64,000 bases of DNA from an uncultured Acetatifactor sp. GTDB taxonomy: Bacteria; Bacillota; Clostridia; Lachnospirales; Lachnospiraceae. Numbering within the stretch: position 1 is the stretch's first letter; every line of letters starts with the position of its first letter. A model generated the notes under the pieces. The model was not told where the DNA came from. It saw only the letters and a list, made by a program, of their open reading frames with translations, and ran no database searches. The position numbers and the translations under genes were made by a program. Of the stretch, positions 53,484 through 62,306 are shown in pieces. The stretch lies in NCBI GenBank assembly GCA_934436435.1, contig CAKSAN010000014.1, positions 1 through 64,000 of the forward strand, read 5' to 3'.

Positions 53484-56400
53484 ATGAATTCACAGGAAAA
53501 ATACGCAACTCTCGGCATAGATATCGGTTCCACCACTGTCAAGATTGCTATTTTGGACGAAGAACACAATATTTTATTTTCCGATTATGAGCGTCACTTC
53601 GCCAATATCCGGGAGACCCTGTCCGGGCTTCTGAAAAAAGCTTACGACCAGCTGGGAGAATTGCAGCTGCACCCCATGATCACCGGTTCCGGCGGTCTGA
53701 CACTGGCGAACCACCTCGGCGTTCCTTTTACCCAGGAGGTCGTAGCCGTGGCTACTTCCTTACAGGAACTGGCTCCCAAGACTGACGTTGCCATCGAGCT
53801 GGGCGGTGAGGATGCGAAGATCATCTATTTCGAAGGCGGTAACGTGGAGCAGCGTATGAACGGAATCTGCGCCGGCGGTACCGGTTCTTTCATCGACCAG
53901 ATGGCCAGTCTGATCCAGACGGACGCTTCGGGTCTGAACGAATATGCGAAAAATTATAAATCCCTGTACACCATCGCTGCCCGCTGTGGTGTATTTGCCA
54001 AGACGGATATCCAGCCCCTGATCAACGAAGGTGCTACCAAGGAAGACCTGTCTGCTTCTATTTTCCAGGCTGTGGTGAACCAGACTATTTCCGGTCTGGC
54101 CTGCGGTAAGCCGATCCGCGGTCACGTAGCGTTCTTAGGCGGCCCCTTACATTTCCTGTCCGAGTTGAAGAAAGCCTTTATCCGTACCCTGAATCTGGAT
54201 GACGAGCACATCATTGACGTGGACAACTCTCATCTGTTCGCTGCCATCGGTTCCGCACTGAACGCGAAGGAAGAAGTCTGCATCAGCCTGTCCGATATGG
54301 TGAAAAAGCTGTCCTCCGACATCAAGATGGAATTTGAAGTGGAACGTATGGAGCCTCTGTTTGCCGACAAGGCCGCTTATCAGGAATTCGTGGAGCGTCA
54401 CAGCAAGCATCACGTCACCACCGGAGACTTACAGTCCTATCAGGGCAAAGCTTTCCTCGGTATTGATGCGGGTTCCACCACCACGAAAATCGCACTGGTG
54501 GGCGAAGACGGTTCTCTCCTGTATTCCTTCTACTCCAGCAACGACGGAAGCCCCTTAAAGACGGCGATCCGTTCCCTGAAGGAGATCTACTCTCTCCTGC
54601 CCGACGGCGTGGAGATCGTCCGCTCCTGTTCCACCGGTTACGGCGAAGCACTGATGAAAGCAGCTTTCCTGTTAGATGACGGCGAAGTAGAGACCGTGGC
54701 TCATTATTATGCAGCCGCATTCTTCGATCCCAGCGTAGACTGTATTCTGGACATCGGCGGTCAGGATATGAAGTGCATCAAGATCAAGAACCAGACCGTA
54801 GACAGCGTGCAGTTGAACGAGGCATGTTCCTCCGGCTGCGGTTCCTTTATCGAGACCTTTGCGAAGTCCCTGAACTATACCGTGCAGGATTTTGCACAGG
54901 CTGCCCTCTTTGCAGAGCATCCCATCGATCTGGGTACCCGTTGTACCGTATTCATGAACTCCAAGGTAAAGCAGGCGCAGAAGGAGGGCGCTTCCGTAGC
55001 GGATATTTCCGCCGGTCTCGCCTACTCTGTTATCAAGAATGCATTATTTAAGGTAATCAAAGTCTCTGATGCTTCAGAGCTTGGTAAAAATATCGTGGTA
55101 CAGGGCGGTACCTTCTACAACGACGCCGTTCTGCGCAGCTTCGAAAAGATTGCAAACTGTCAGGCCATCCGTCCCGACATCGCCGGTATCATGGGTGCCT
55201 TCGGCGCGGCTCTGATCGCCAGAGAGCATTATGAGGACGGTTATGTGACCACTATGCTGGATTACCAGAAGATCTGTGATCTGCAATTCGAGACCAGCAT
55301 GGCAAAATGTAAAGGCTGTACCAACAACTGCCGTCTTACCATCAACAAGTTCTCCGGCGGCCGTCAGTTCATTTCCGGCAACCGCTGCGAACGTGGTATC
55401 GGTGGTCAGAAGAATGCCCACAATGTACCGAATTTATACGAATACAAATTGCACAGACTGTTCTCTTATGAGTCCTTGGATGCCGATAAGGCTCCCAGAG
55501 GTGTGGTGGGTATCCCCAGAGTGCTGAATATGTACGAGGACTATCCGTTCTGGTTCACCTTCTTCACCGAACTGGGCTACCGCGTTGTACTCTCTCCCAG
55601 CTCCAACCGTAAGATCTACGAGCTTGGTATTGAGTCCATCCCCAGTGAGTCCGAGTGTTACCCGGCAAAGCTGGCACACGGTCATGTGACCTGGCTGATC
55701 CGTCAGGGAATCAAGTTCATCTTCTATCCTGCGCTGTTCTATGAGCGCAACGAGTTCGAGGATGCGAACAACCATTACAACTGTCCTATCGTTACTTCTT
55801 ATTCCGAGAATATCAAGAATAACGTGGAGGAAATCGCCGGTGGTGAGATCACGTTCCGCAATCCGTTCATGTCCTTCAGAGATCTTGGTACGGTGACGGA
55901 TGCACTGACGAAGGAATTCACCGAGATTCCCGCCTCCGAGATCGCCGCAGCCTGTGAAAAGGGCTGGAAGGAACTGGCAAATGCCCGTCATGATATGGAG
56001 AAAAAGGGCGAAGAAACTCTGGAATACTTACGTCAGACCGGCAAGCGCGGCATCGTGCTGGCAGGCCGTCCCTATCATGTAGACCCAGAGATCAACCACG
56101 GTATTCCCGAGCTGATCACCTCCTACGATATGGCAGTACTTACGGAAGATTCCATCTCCCATCTGGCGAAACCGGAACGTCCTTTGATCGTATCCGACCA
56201 GTGGATGTACCATTCCCGGCTTTACGCCGCCGCAAGCTATGTAAAGACCGTGGAAAATCTGGATCTGATCCAGTTGAATTCCTTCGGCTGCGGTCTGGAT
56301 GCCGTTACCACCGATCAGGTGAACGATATCCTCTCCGGCTCCGACAAGATCTACACCTGCTTAAAGATCGACGAGGTCAACAATCTGGGTGCGGCCCGTA

Positions 56401-57740
56401 TCCGTATCCGTTCCCTGTTGTCCGCGATCCGTGTCCGTGAAAAAATGGGCAAGCACCGCAACATCCGTTCTTCCGCCATCGAAAAGGTACCGTTTACCGA
56501 AGAGATGCGTAAGGACTACACCATCATCTGTCCGCAGATGTCCCCGATCCATTTTGAGATCTTACAGCCTGCATTCAATGCCTGCGGTTACAATTTCGTT
56601 GTATTGGACAACGACAACAAGCACTCCGTGGATGTAGGTCTGAAATATGTCAACAACGATGCCTGCTATCCTTCCCTGCTGGTGGTAGGCCAGATCATGG
56701 AAGCACTGCTGTCCGGCAAATATGATCTGAACAAGACGGCCATCATCATGAGCCAGACCGGTGGTGGATGCCGTGCAACGAACTATATCGGCTTCATCCG
56801 CCGTGCCCTGAAGAAGGCAGACATGGAGCAGATTCCCGTCATCTCCCTGAACCTGGCGGGTATCGAGAGCAATCCCGGCTTCCATCTGAATGCGGATCTG
56901 ATGTTACGTGCCGCTGTGGGTGCCGAGTTCGGTGACATCTTCATGCGTTGTGTCTACCGGATGCGCCCTTACGAAGCGACCCCGGGTTCCGTGGATGCCC
57001 TGCATCAGGAATGGCTGAAGAAGGTACAGGCATTTGTCTCTGCGAAGCATATCAGCATTCCGAAGTTCCGCAAGATGTGCGTACAGATCATCCGTGATTT
57101 CGATGCGATTCCGGTGCTGGATATGAAAAAGCCCCGTGTCGGCGTGGTCGGCGAGATCCTGGTGAAGTTCTCTCCTGCCGGCAACAATCATCTGGTAGAG
57201 CTGCTGGAAAGCGAAGGTGCGGAAGCTGTGGTTCCCGACCTGATCGACTTTATGCTGTACTGCTTCTACAACCAGATCTACAAAGCCGAGCATCTGGGCA
57301 CCAGCAAGAAGACCGCGAAGATCTCCGCGCTGGGTATCTGGGCCATCGAGCATATCCTCCGCGGCTCTGCCGTGAAGGCTTTCGAAGAAAGTAAGCATTT
57401 TGATGCCCCCACCAGCATCTACAAGATCGTCTCCTATGCGGAGCCCATCGTATCCATCGGTAACCAGACCGGTGAAGGGTGGTTCCTTACCGGCGAGATG
57501 GTAGAGCTGATCAAGGAAGGCGTACCGAACATCGTATGTACCCAGCCCTTCGGCTGCCTGCCGAACCACGTGGTAGGCAAGGGCGTTATCAAGGCCCTGC
57601 GGAAGGCATATCCTTCCTCCAACATCGTAGCTATCGACTACGATCCCGGTGCCAGCGAAGTCAACCAGCTCAACCGAATCAAACTCATGCTCTCCACCGC
57701 CCAGAAGAACCTGAAAAAGGGCGACGGGGCTGCGGACTAA
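53484..57740 (+). CDS. Giant 2-hydroxyacyl-CoA dehydratase activator-like protein (BcrAD/BadFG + DUF2229 + HgdB-like)
   Basis: A 1418-residue protein. Two ASKHA ATPase domains occur in tandem: [14 protein letters not shown] (about 11-24) with [12 protein letters not shown], and [14 protein letters not shown] (about 325-338) with [12 protein letters not shown], the latter Cys pair fitting the bridging [4Fe-4S] of activases. Then come a Cys-rich CKGCTNNC segment and DUF2229 (about 650-880), and a C-terminal part resembling dehydratase subunits. Activases use ATP to inject a low-potential electron into 2-hydroxyacyl-CoA dehydratases. No dehydratase genes adjoin it. The ATG at 53484 was chosen for spacing from GGAAGG. 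Confidence 0.9.
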   Translation: MNSQEKYATLGIDIGSTTVKIAILDEEHNILFSDYERHFANIRETLSGLLKKAYDQLGELQLHPMITGSGGLTLANHLGVPFTQEVVAVATSLQELAPKTDVAIELGGEDAKIIYFEGGNVEQRMNGICAGGTGSFIDQMASLIQTDASGLNEYAKNYKSLYTIAARCGVFAKTDIQPLINEGATKEDLSASIFQAVVNQTISGLACGKPIRGHVAFLGGPLHFLSELKKAFIRTLNLDDEHIIDVDNSHLFAAIGSALNAKEEVCISLSDMVKKLSSDIKMEFEVERMEPLFADKAAYQEFVERHSKHHVTTGDLQSYQGKAFLGIDAGSTTTKIALVGEDGSLLYSFYSSNDGSPLKTAIRSLKEIYSLLPDGVEIVRSCSTGYGEALMKAAFLLDDGEVETVAHYYAAAFFDPSVDCILDIGGQDMKCIKIKNQTVDSVQLNEACSSGCGSFIETFAKSLNYTVQDFAQAALFAEHPIDLGTRCTVFMNSKVKQAQKEGASVADISAGLAYSVIKNALFKVIKVSDASELGKNIVVQGGTFYNDAVLRSFEKIANCQAIRPDIAGIMGAFGAALIAREHYEDGYVTTMLDYQKICDLQFETSMAKCKGCTNNCRLTINKFSGGRQFISGNRCERGIGGQKNAHNVPNLYEYKLHRLFSYESLDADKAPRGVVGIPRVLNMYEDYPFWFTFFTELGYRVVLSPSSNRKIYELGIESIPSESECYPAKLAHGHVTWLIRQGIKFIFYPALFYERNEFEDANNHYNCPIVTSYSENIKNNVEEIAGGEITFRNPFMSFRDLGTVTDALTKEFTEIPASEIAAACEKGWKELANARHDMEKKGEETLEYLRQTGKRGIVLAGRPYHVDPEINHGIPELITSYDMAVLTEDSISHLAKPERPLIVSDQWMYHSRLYAAASYVKTVENLDLIQLNSFGCGLDAVTTDQVNDILSGSDKIYTCLKIDEVNNLGAARIRIRSLLSAIRVREKMGKHRNIRSSAIEKVPFTEEMRKDYTIICPQMSPIHFEILQPAFNACGYNFVVLDNDNKHSVDVGLKYVNNDACYPSLLVVGQIMEALLSGKYDLNKTAIIMSQTGGGCRATNYIGFIRRALKKADMEQIPVISLNLAGIESNPGFHLNADLMLRAAVGAEFGDIFMRCVYRMRPYEATPGSVDALHQEWLKKVQAFVSAKHISIPKFRKMCVQIIRDFDAIPVLDMKKPRVGVVGEILVKFSPAGNNHLVELLESEGAEAVVPDLIDFMLYCFYNQIYKAEHLGTSKKTAKISALGIWAIEHILRGSAVKAFEESKHFDAPTSIYKIVSYAEPIVSIGNQTGEGWFLTGEMVELIKEGVPNIVCTQPFGCLPNHVVGKGVIKALRKAYPSSNIVAIDYDPGASEVNQLNRIKLMLSTAQKNLKKGDGAAD

Positions 57741-58144
57741 AGATATCGCTTAGACTAAATAAATTACCTGAATGATTTTCTGGTGCTTCCGGTCGGATTT
57801 TTCGCCTGGAAGCGCCAGATAAACAGATAAGTTTCTCCTTTCCGTGTCCTTTCCATGCAAATATCTTTGCAGATTCCCAATATCATGCTATAATATGCCC
57901 AGACATGCCTGCAGTGACTGCTGATTGCATGCCTGTAGTGACTTGCTGACCATTTTCGCTAAAATCCGTTTTTCGGCCATTTTAGTACAAAATTTCTTAT
58001 ATTTCTTCTTTTTTTGTATCAAATTTGCTTTTTTTCTTCATTCTGATACAATCAACCATTTTTCCACCTGAAAATTAGCTGTTTTTGTATTTTTTTCTGC
58101 TTTTTTGCCCCATTTACACCAAACATTTTGAAAGGAGCGTTTTT
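57741..58144 (+). promoter_or_regulatory. 404-base non-coding region with two promoters and hairpins
   Basis: In order: an imperfect stem TCTGG.GCTTCC/GGAAGC.CCAGA (57779-57819) ending the upstream gene; promoter TTTGCA-17-TATAAT (57866-57894); a 24-base direct repeat beginning CATGCCTG at 57904 and 57928; a CTAAAAT/ATTTTAG hairpin (57959-57985); an inverted repeat TTGTATC/GATACAA (58014-58020 with 58045-58051); and a second promoter TTTGCT-17-TACAAT (58024-58052) overlapping that repeat. The region is far more A/T-rich than its neighbours. Confidence 0.65.
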
Positions 58145-58939
58145 ATGATCAAAAATTTAGACTCTCGCCTGAGCAAACTACAGGCACAACGCGATTACCT
58201 GTGCCACAAGCTTTCTACATTTCCGGAAGGCGAATTATCCATTCAGAAAAACGGTTCTTACCACCGTTGGATTATCAAAACGGAAGAACAAAAAACATAT
58301 TGTCCTAAGTCAAACCGTTGCCTTGCAGAAATTATGGCTCTGAAGAAATATTATTCTCTTCTGCTGTTGGAAGTTGAAGAAGAACTTTCTCTGCTTACTT
58401 CCTATAAGAATAAATTATCCTATGCAAGCCATTCCAAGGAATTATCTGCCTCCGATCTTCTGTCGGAAACCTCTCCCTATTATGAATTGCTGCAAACTCA
58501 TTTTGCAAAAAATAAACTTCCGATGTCGGTGCAAAAATGGCATGCGGAAGCTTATGAGACGAATGGTTCACATCCGGAACATCTGATCCATACCACGCTG
58601 GCAGGCCATAAGGTCCGTTCGAAGTCTGAGGTCATCATTGCCAATCTCCTGTACACCAATAGGATTCCGTACCGGTATGAAGCTGCCTTAATCTTAAATG
58701 AAATGACCATCTATCCGGATTTCACAATTCTGCATCCCACCTCACAACAGATCTTCTACTGGGAACACTTTGGGATGATGGACAAGAATAATTATTGTGA
58801 CGCTGCCTGCAACAAGCTCAAATCCTACTGTTACAACGGAATCTATCCCTCCATGCAGCTGATTACTACATACGAAACCGGTAAGGTTCCCATTCGTTCT
58901 GAACAGGTGCAGCAGATCATCTCTCAGTACTTCCTATGA
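58145..58939 (+). CDS. PD-(D/E)XK-like putative nuclease
   Basis: A 264-residue protein of no named family known to me. The N-terminal half (about 1-95) is helical and probably coiled. Residues 155-245 look like a restriction-endonuclease fold: E162 in VRSKSEVIIANLL, D192 in IYPDFTI and E207 in FYWEHFG, with H208 where Lys is usual. AAAGGAG precedes the ATG at 58145; the frame is open 60 bases further upstream without a site. It is A/T-rich relative to neighbours, on the minority strand and alone, which suggests acquisition. DNA target and role unknown. Confidence 0.65.
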   Translation: MIKNLDSRLSKLQAQRDYLCHKLSTFPEGELSIQKNGSYHRWIIKTEEQKTYCPKSNRCLAEIMALKKYYSLLLLEVEEELSLLTSYKNKLSYASHSKELSASDLLSETSPYYELLQTHFAKNKLPMSVQKWHAEAYETNGSHPEHLIHTTLAGHKVRSKSEVIIANLLYTNRIPYRYEAALILNEMTIYPDFTILHPTSQQIFYWEHFGMMDKNNYCDAACNKLKSYCYNGIYPSMQLITTYETGKVPIRSEQVQQIISQYFL

Positions 58940-59018
58940 TTCAGTGAAGCAAAATCACTTGCTTGCAAGTAAATGTATTGAGCGGCCCGACTCCTTCGCG
59001 AGCGAATACACGTACATT

Positions 59019-59040
59019 AAAAAGACCGGGTGTGCCGGCC
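59019..59040 (-). terminator. Terminator after the small coiled-coil gene
   Basis: On the minus strand GGCCGG/CCGGTC pair with one G-U wobble around a 5-base loop, followed by five T. The surrounding 58940-59128 also holds ACTTGC/GCAAGT (58952-58965 area) but no gene. Confidence 0.65.
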
Positions 59041-59128
59041 TCCAATCGTTAGCTTGATTCTGGTTCTAACTTTTGGGCGGTACAGTCCCAGTCCTTAATA
59101 ATGAGTAAGTTCTCTTTTACCTATGATC

Positions 59129-59368
59129 TCATGATGCATTTGCGCTGCGGCTCTCGATGTACTGTTGTAAGACTTCGGTGACTTCTTCCGGTGCCAGGCC
59201 GGCATCCTCGATCAGGTCACTCACCGCTTCCAGTTCCTTACGTCTCTTTTGATCGAATAACTCTTCCAGCTCCCGTTCCTCGGATTCTATGCGGGTATTT
59301 AACGCATTGATCAGCTCCTGTTTTGCCTGGATCTTTTCCTCCAGGGATTTTCTCTGTCCTCTTGGCAT
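59129..59368 (-). CDS. Small coiled-coil protein of unknown function
   Basis: A 79-residue charged protein: a basic start (MPRGQRKSLEEK), a predicted coiled coil over about 8-48, and a C-terminal helix EVTEVLQQYIESR. The pattern coiled coil plus a short 'pEEv.e.l' end recalls small proteins such as DUF4315 found in mobile elements, but I cannot confirm membership. GGAAAGGAG precedes the ATG. Confidence 0.65.
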   Translation of the reverse strand: MPRGQRKSLEEKIQAKQELINALNTRIESEERELEELFDQKRRKELEAVSDLIEDAGLAPEEVTEVLQQYIESRSANAS

Positions 59369-59438
59369 ATACTGTGTGCTCCTTTCCTTATGGCAATCCT
59401 ATGGACCATGGTTAGTGCCGAATGATCCGAAAAAGTAA

Positions 59439-59479
59439 GGCCATTCTGCAGGAACTATCGTGATCTGTCATGAATGGCC
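59439..59479 (-). terminator. Possible weak terminator after the malY-type gene
   Basis: Inverted repeat GGCCATTC/GAATGGCC separated by 25 bases, followed on the minus strand by TTACTTTTT. The long loop makes this only a candidate; it could equally be an operator for the small gene. Confidence 0.45.
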
Positions 59480-59608
59480 TGATATGTTACAGTATATGGA
59501 CAAGATTGTAAAAATATACCATATGCCTAACAATATTATACAGTTATAAAATTTTTCTATTCGAGGGAACTTTCTGAAGGTGTCTTTGTTCGAACCAATC
59601 TGTCGAAA

Positions 59609-60808
59609 CTAGCCTAGGCTGTCCACTGCCGCTTTCAGCTTGTCCAGTGCAAGTTCCAGCGTAGCTCTGGGACAGGCAATGTTCACACGCTGGAAATCCG
59701 CTCCGCTGGGACCGAACATAGAACCTCCATCCAGCCAGAGTCCCGCTTTTTCCACAATAAACTGATCCAGTTCCTTGCCGGAGATGCCCAGTTCACTGCA
59801 ATCCAGCCACACCAGATAAGTACCTTCCGGTTCCACCAAATGGATCTTGGGAATCTTCTCCTGCAAATATGTCCGTAGGAAATTCAGATTCTGAAGCAGG
59901 TAGGCTCTCAACTGCTCCAGCCACTCCTCCCCGCCTCGGTATGCTGCCTCACAGGCAACCGCTCCCAGAGCATTGGGCTCATCATAGCCGGTTTTGTCGA
60001 TCTCCTTTTGGAACGCTTCCCGCATTCCATCATTGGAAATAAAAATATTGGAGATCTGTAAACCCGCCAGATTGAAGGTCTTGCTGGGAGCCGTACACGT
60101 CACGGTAAATTCTGCAAAGCGGGGATCCACATTGGCAAACACCGTATGCTCATATCCAGGATAGACAAAATCATTGTGTATCTCATCACTTACCACGATC
60201 ACATGATGTCGCAGGCAGATCTCACCCAGTTGCTGCAATTCCTCTCTTGTCCACACTCTGCCCACCGGATTGTGCGGATTACACAGAATAAATAATTTTA
60301 TATGTTCCTGCTCGATCTTACGCTCGAAATCCTGAAAATCTATCCGGTATCCGTTCCCCTTCTGTGCAGAAGTCCTTTCATATACCAACGTATTATCCAC
60401 CACTTTCCGGTCATTGTCCCGGATAATATTGGTAAACGGATAATAGACCGGCTTCTGTATCAGCACGGCATCCCCGGGATTGGTAAACGCCCTGACCGCA
60501 GCTCCCAGGGCGAATACCACGCCGGGAGTCTTCACGATCCATTCTCTCTGCGTCTTCCAGTTGTGGTTCTTCTCCATCCAATTCACTACGGCATTGTAAT
60601 ACGCATCCTTAGGCTGCGTATATCCGTAGATTCCATGATCCACCGCCGCATGCAGACTCTTCGTGATCTCTTCGGATACCGTGAAATCCATATCTGCAAC
60701 CCACAGAGGCAGCACATCCGCAGGCTTTCCTCTCTCCACAGCATAGTCGTACTTCAGGCAGTTTGTTCCTTTACGGTTTATAATTTTATCAAAATTGTAT
60801 GTGGTCAT
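59609..60808 (-). CDS. PLP-dependent C-S lyase, MalY/PatB family
   Basis: Fold-type I aminotransferase-like enzyme that in MalY/PatB proteins cleaves cystathionine or cysteine conjugates to a thiol, pyruvate and ammonia. 399 residues; the N-terminus has LPLWVADMDF, the cofactor region HNPVGRVW and VSDEIHNDF, and the PLP lysine in APSKTFNLAGL. The ATG at 60808 is preceded by GGAG. It follows the metB-type gene by 126 bases, forming a sulfur amino acid pair. Confidence 0.92.
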   Translation of the reverse strand: MTTYNFDKIINRKGTNCLKYDYAVERGKPADVLPLWVADMDFTVSEEITKSLHAAVDHGIYGYTQPKDAYYNAVVNWMEKNHNWKTQREWIVKTPGVVFALGAAVRAFTNPGDAVLIQKPVYYPFTNIIRDNDRKVVDNTLVYERTSAQKGNGYRIDFQDFERKIEQEHIKLFILCNPHNPVGRVWTREELQQLGEICLRHHVIVVSDEIHNDFVYPGYEHTVFANVDPRFAEFTVTCTAPSKTFNLAGLQISNIFISNDGMREAFQKEIDKTGYDEPNALGAVACEAAYRGGEEWLEQLRAYLLQNLNFLRTYLQEKIPKIHLVEPEGTYLVWLDCSELGISGKELDQFIVEKAGLWLDGGSMFGPSGADFQRVNIACPRATLELALDKLKAAVDSLG

Positions 60809-60934
60809 ACTAATCTCCATGCCTTTCCGTAACCTGCAAACTTTCATGTATTTTAGTACCGCGTACGAAAATACATTGTGCAGGCACTAATTTCCGTGTA
60901 TGCTTTTCTTCCGGTAGAATCGTCATTACGTGGA

Positions 60935-62074
60935 TCAGGCAAAGGCCTGCTCCAGATCTGCCAGCAGATCGTCAATCTTTTCGATTCCCACTGACATTCT
61001 CAGGAGTTTTTCATCCACTCCCAGAGCTTCTCTGACCTCTACCGGTACATCCGCATGGGTCTGTTTCATAGGATACGTCAGAAGACTTTCCACACCTCCC
61101 AGGCTTTCCGCAAAACGGATCAGTTTTACGCTTTCCAAAATTTTAACAGCTTTTTCGGCAGAATTCAACCGAAAAGAGATCATTCCGCCATATCCGCTGC
61201 ACTGTCTGTCAATCAGAGCCTTATCCGATCTGGACTCCAGACCGATGTAATATACCTTCTCCACCTCTGGTCTCTGTTCCAGCCAATGGGCAACCGCCAG
61301 TGCATTCTTCTGGTGCTGTTCCATACGGACTGCCAGTGTCTTGATACCTCGAATCAGTAACCAGCTGTCAAACGCAGACAGACAGGCTCCCGTGGTCTTG
61401 TAAATATTATAAAGCTGTTGATACAGCGCATCATCCTTCACTACCAGAAAACCGGACAGCGTGTCATTATGCCCCTCCAGATATTTTGTGCCGCTGTGTA
61501 CCACGATATCCGCCCCCAGATTCAGTGGTTTCTGGAAATAAGGGGACAGAAATGTATTATCCACGATAAGCAGGCATCCGTTCTCGTGCGCAATATCTGC
61601 AATCGCCTGAATATCCGCCACTTTCATCATAGGATTGGACGGAGTCTCCAGGTAGATGGCCTTCGTCTCAGGACGAAGCGCCGCCCGTACGGTGTCCACA
61701 TCAGAGGTGTCCACACAGTCCACCGAGATTCCGTTCTTGTGACTGATCATGTTCCATAATCTTAACGTACCGCCATACAGGTCATCCGTAGCGATCAGAT
61801 GATCCCCGGGAGAAAAAATTTCCATCATCGCCGTGATGGCCGCCATACCGGTAGAAAATGCCAGTGCTTCCGTTCCTTCTTCCAACAGTGCTACTGTCTT
61901 CTGTACTTCGTCTCTGGTGGGATTGCTGCAACGGGAATAATCATATCCCGTACTCTTCCCCAGTCCCGGATGCGCATATGCCGCATTCTGATAAATGGGC
62001 ATGCTGATGGCACCAAAAGGATCCTTTCTCTCATTACTTCCCTGGACACATATGGTCTCTGCTGCAAATGCCAT
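60935..62074 (-). CDS. Cystathionine gamma-synthase/lyase-family PLP enzyme
   Basis: Transsulfuration enzyme joining or splitting cystathionine (or using O-acylhomoserine). 379 residues with the PLP lysine K197 in HSGTKYLEGHND, the Tyr-Gly region DDLYGGTLRLW and ESLGGVESLLTYP near the C-terminus. Sequence alone does not separate synthase, lyase and sulfhydrylase. It has its own promoter with overlapping inverted repeats, and a downstream C-S lyase gene. Confidence 0.92.
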   Translation of the reverse strand: MAFAAETICVQGSNERKDPFGAISMPIYQNAAYAHPGLGKSTGYDYSRCSNPTRDEVQKTVALLEEGTEALAFSTGMAAITAMMEIFSPGDHLIATDDLYGGTLRLWNMISHKNGISVDCVDTSDVDTVRAALRPETKAIYLETPSNPMMKVADIQAIADIAHENGCLLIVDNTFLSPYFQKPLNLGADIVVHSGTKYLEGHNDTLSGFLVVKDDALYQQLYNIYKTTGACLSAFDSWLLIRGIKTLAVRMEQHQKNALAVAHWLEQRPEVEKVYYIGLESRSDKALIDRQCSGYGGMISFRLNSAEKAVKILESVKLIRFAESLGGVESLLTYPMKQTHADVPVEVREALGVDEKLLRMSVGIEKIDDLLADLEQAFA

Positions 62075-62118
62075 CTTTTTCTCCTCCTATTCCTATATTC
62101 TTTTATACCTTTATATTT

Positions 62119-62189
62119 CCTACTGTTCCAGTAGGTATAGTATATATTTAGCATAGTAAACGTAAAAAGTCAATGACTTTTTTACGTTT
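62119..62189 (-). promoter_or_regulatory. Promoter of the metB-type gene with two operator-like inverted repeats
   Basis: Minus-strand TTTACG (62166-62161), a 16-base spacer, TATACT (62144-62139). The perfect repeat CCTACTG-TTC-CAGTAGG (62119-62135) covers the start region. A longer near-perfect inverted repeat, AAACGTAAAAAGTCA with TGACTTTTTTACGTTT (62158-62189), covers the -35. I see no SAM riboswitch or T-box. The arrangement suggests repression by a dimeric regulator. Confidence 0.65.
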
Positions 62190-62239
62190 CGGCCCGTACA
62201 AATGGAAACTTCTAATCTCGTAAAAAAACACACAACAAT

Positions 62240-62272
62240 AAGGCCATGGAAATTGTACATTTCCACGGCCTT
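62240..62272 (-). terminator. Terminator after the DUF5057-like gene
   Basis: Stem AAGGCCaTGGAAA/TTTCCAcGGCCTT with a 7-base loop, then ATTGTTGTGTGTTTTTTT on the minus strand. Confidence 0.85.
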
Positions 62273-62306
62273 CGTCTTTGTGCATTCTGCCGATTGCATT
62301 ATTTAT

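Noticed and set aside
62075..62200. SAM riboswitch or T-box upstream of the metB-type gene
   Set aside because: The distance from the -10 to the ATG is only about 65 bases and shows none of the conserved cores.
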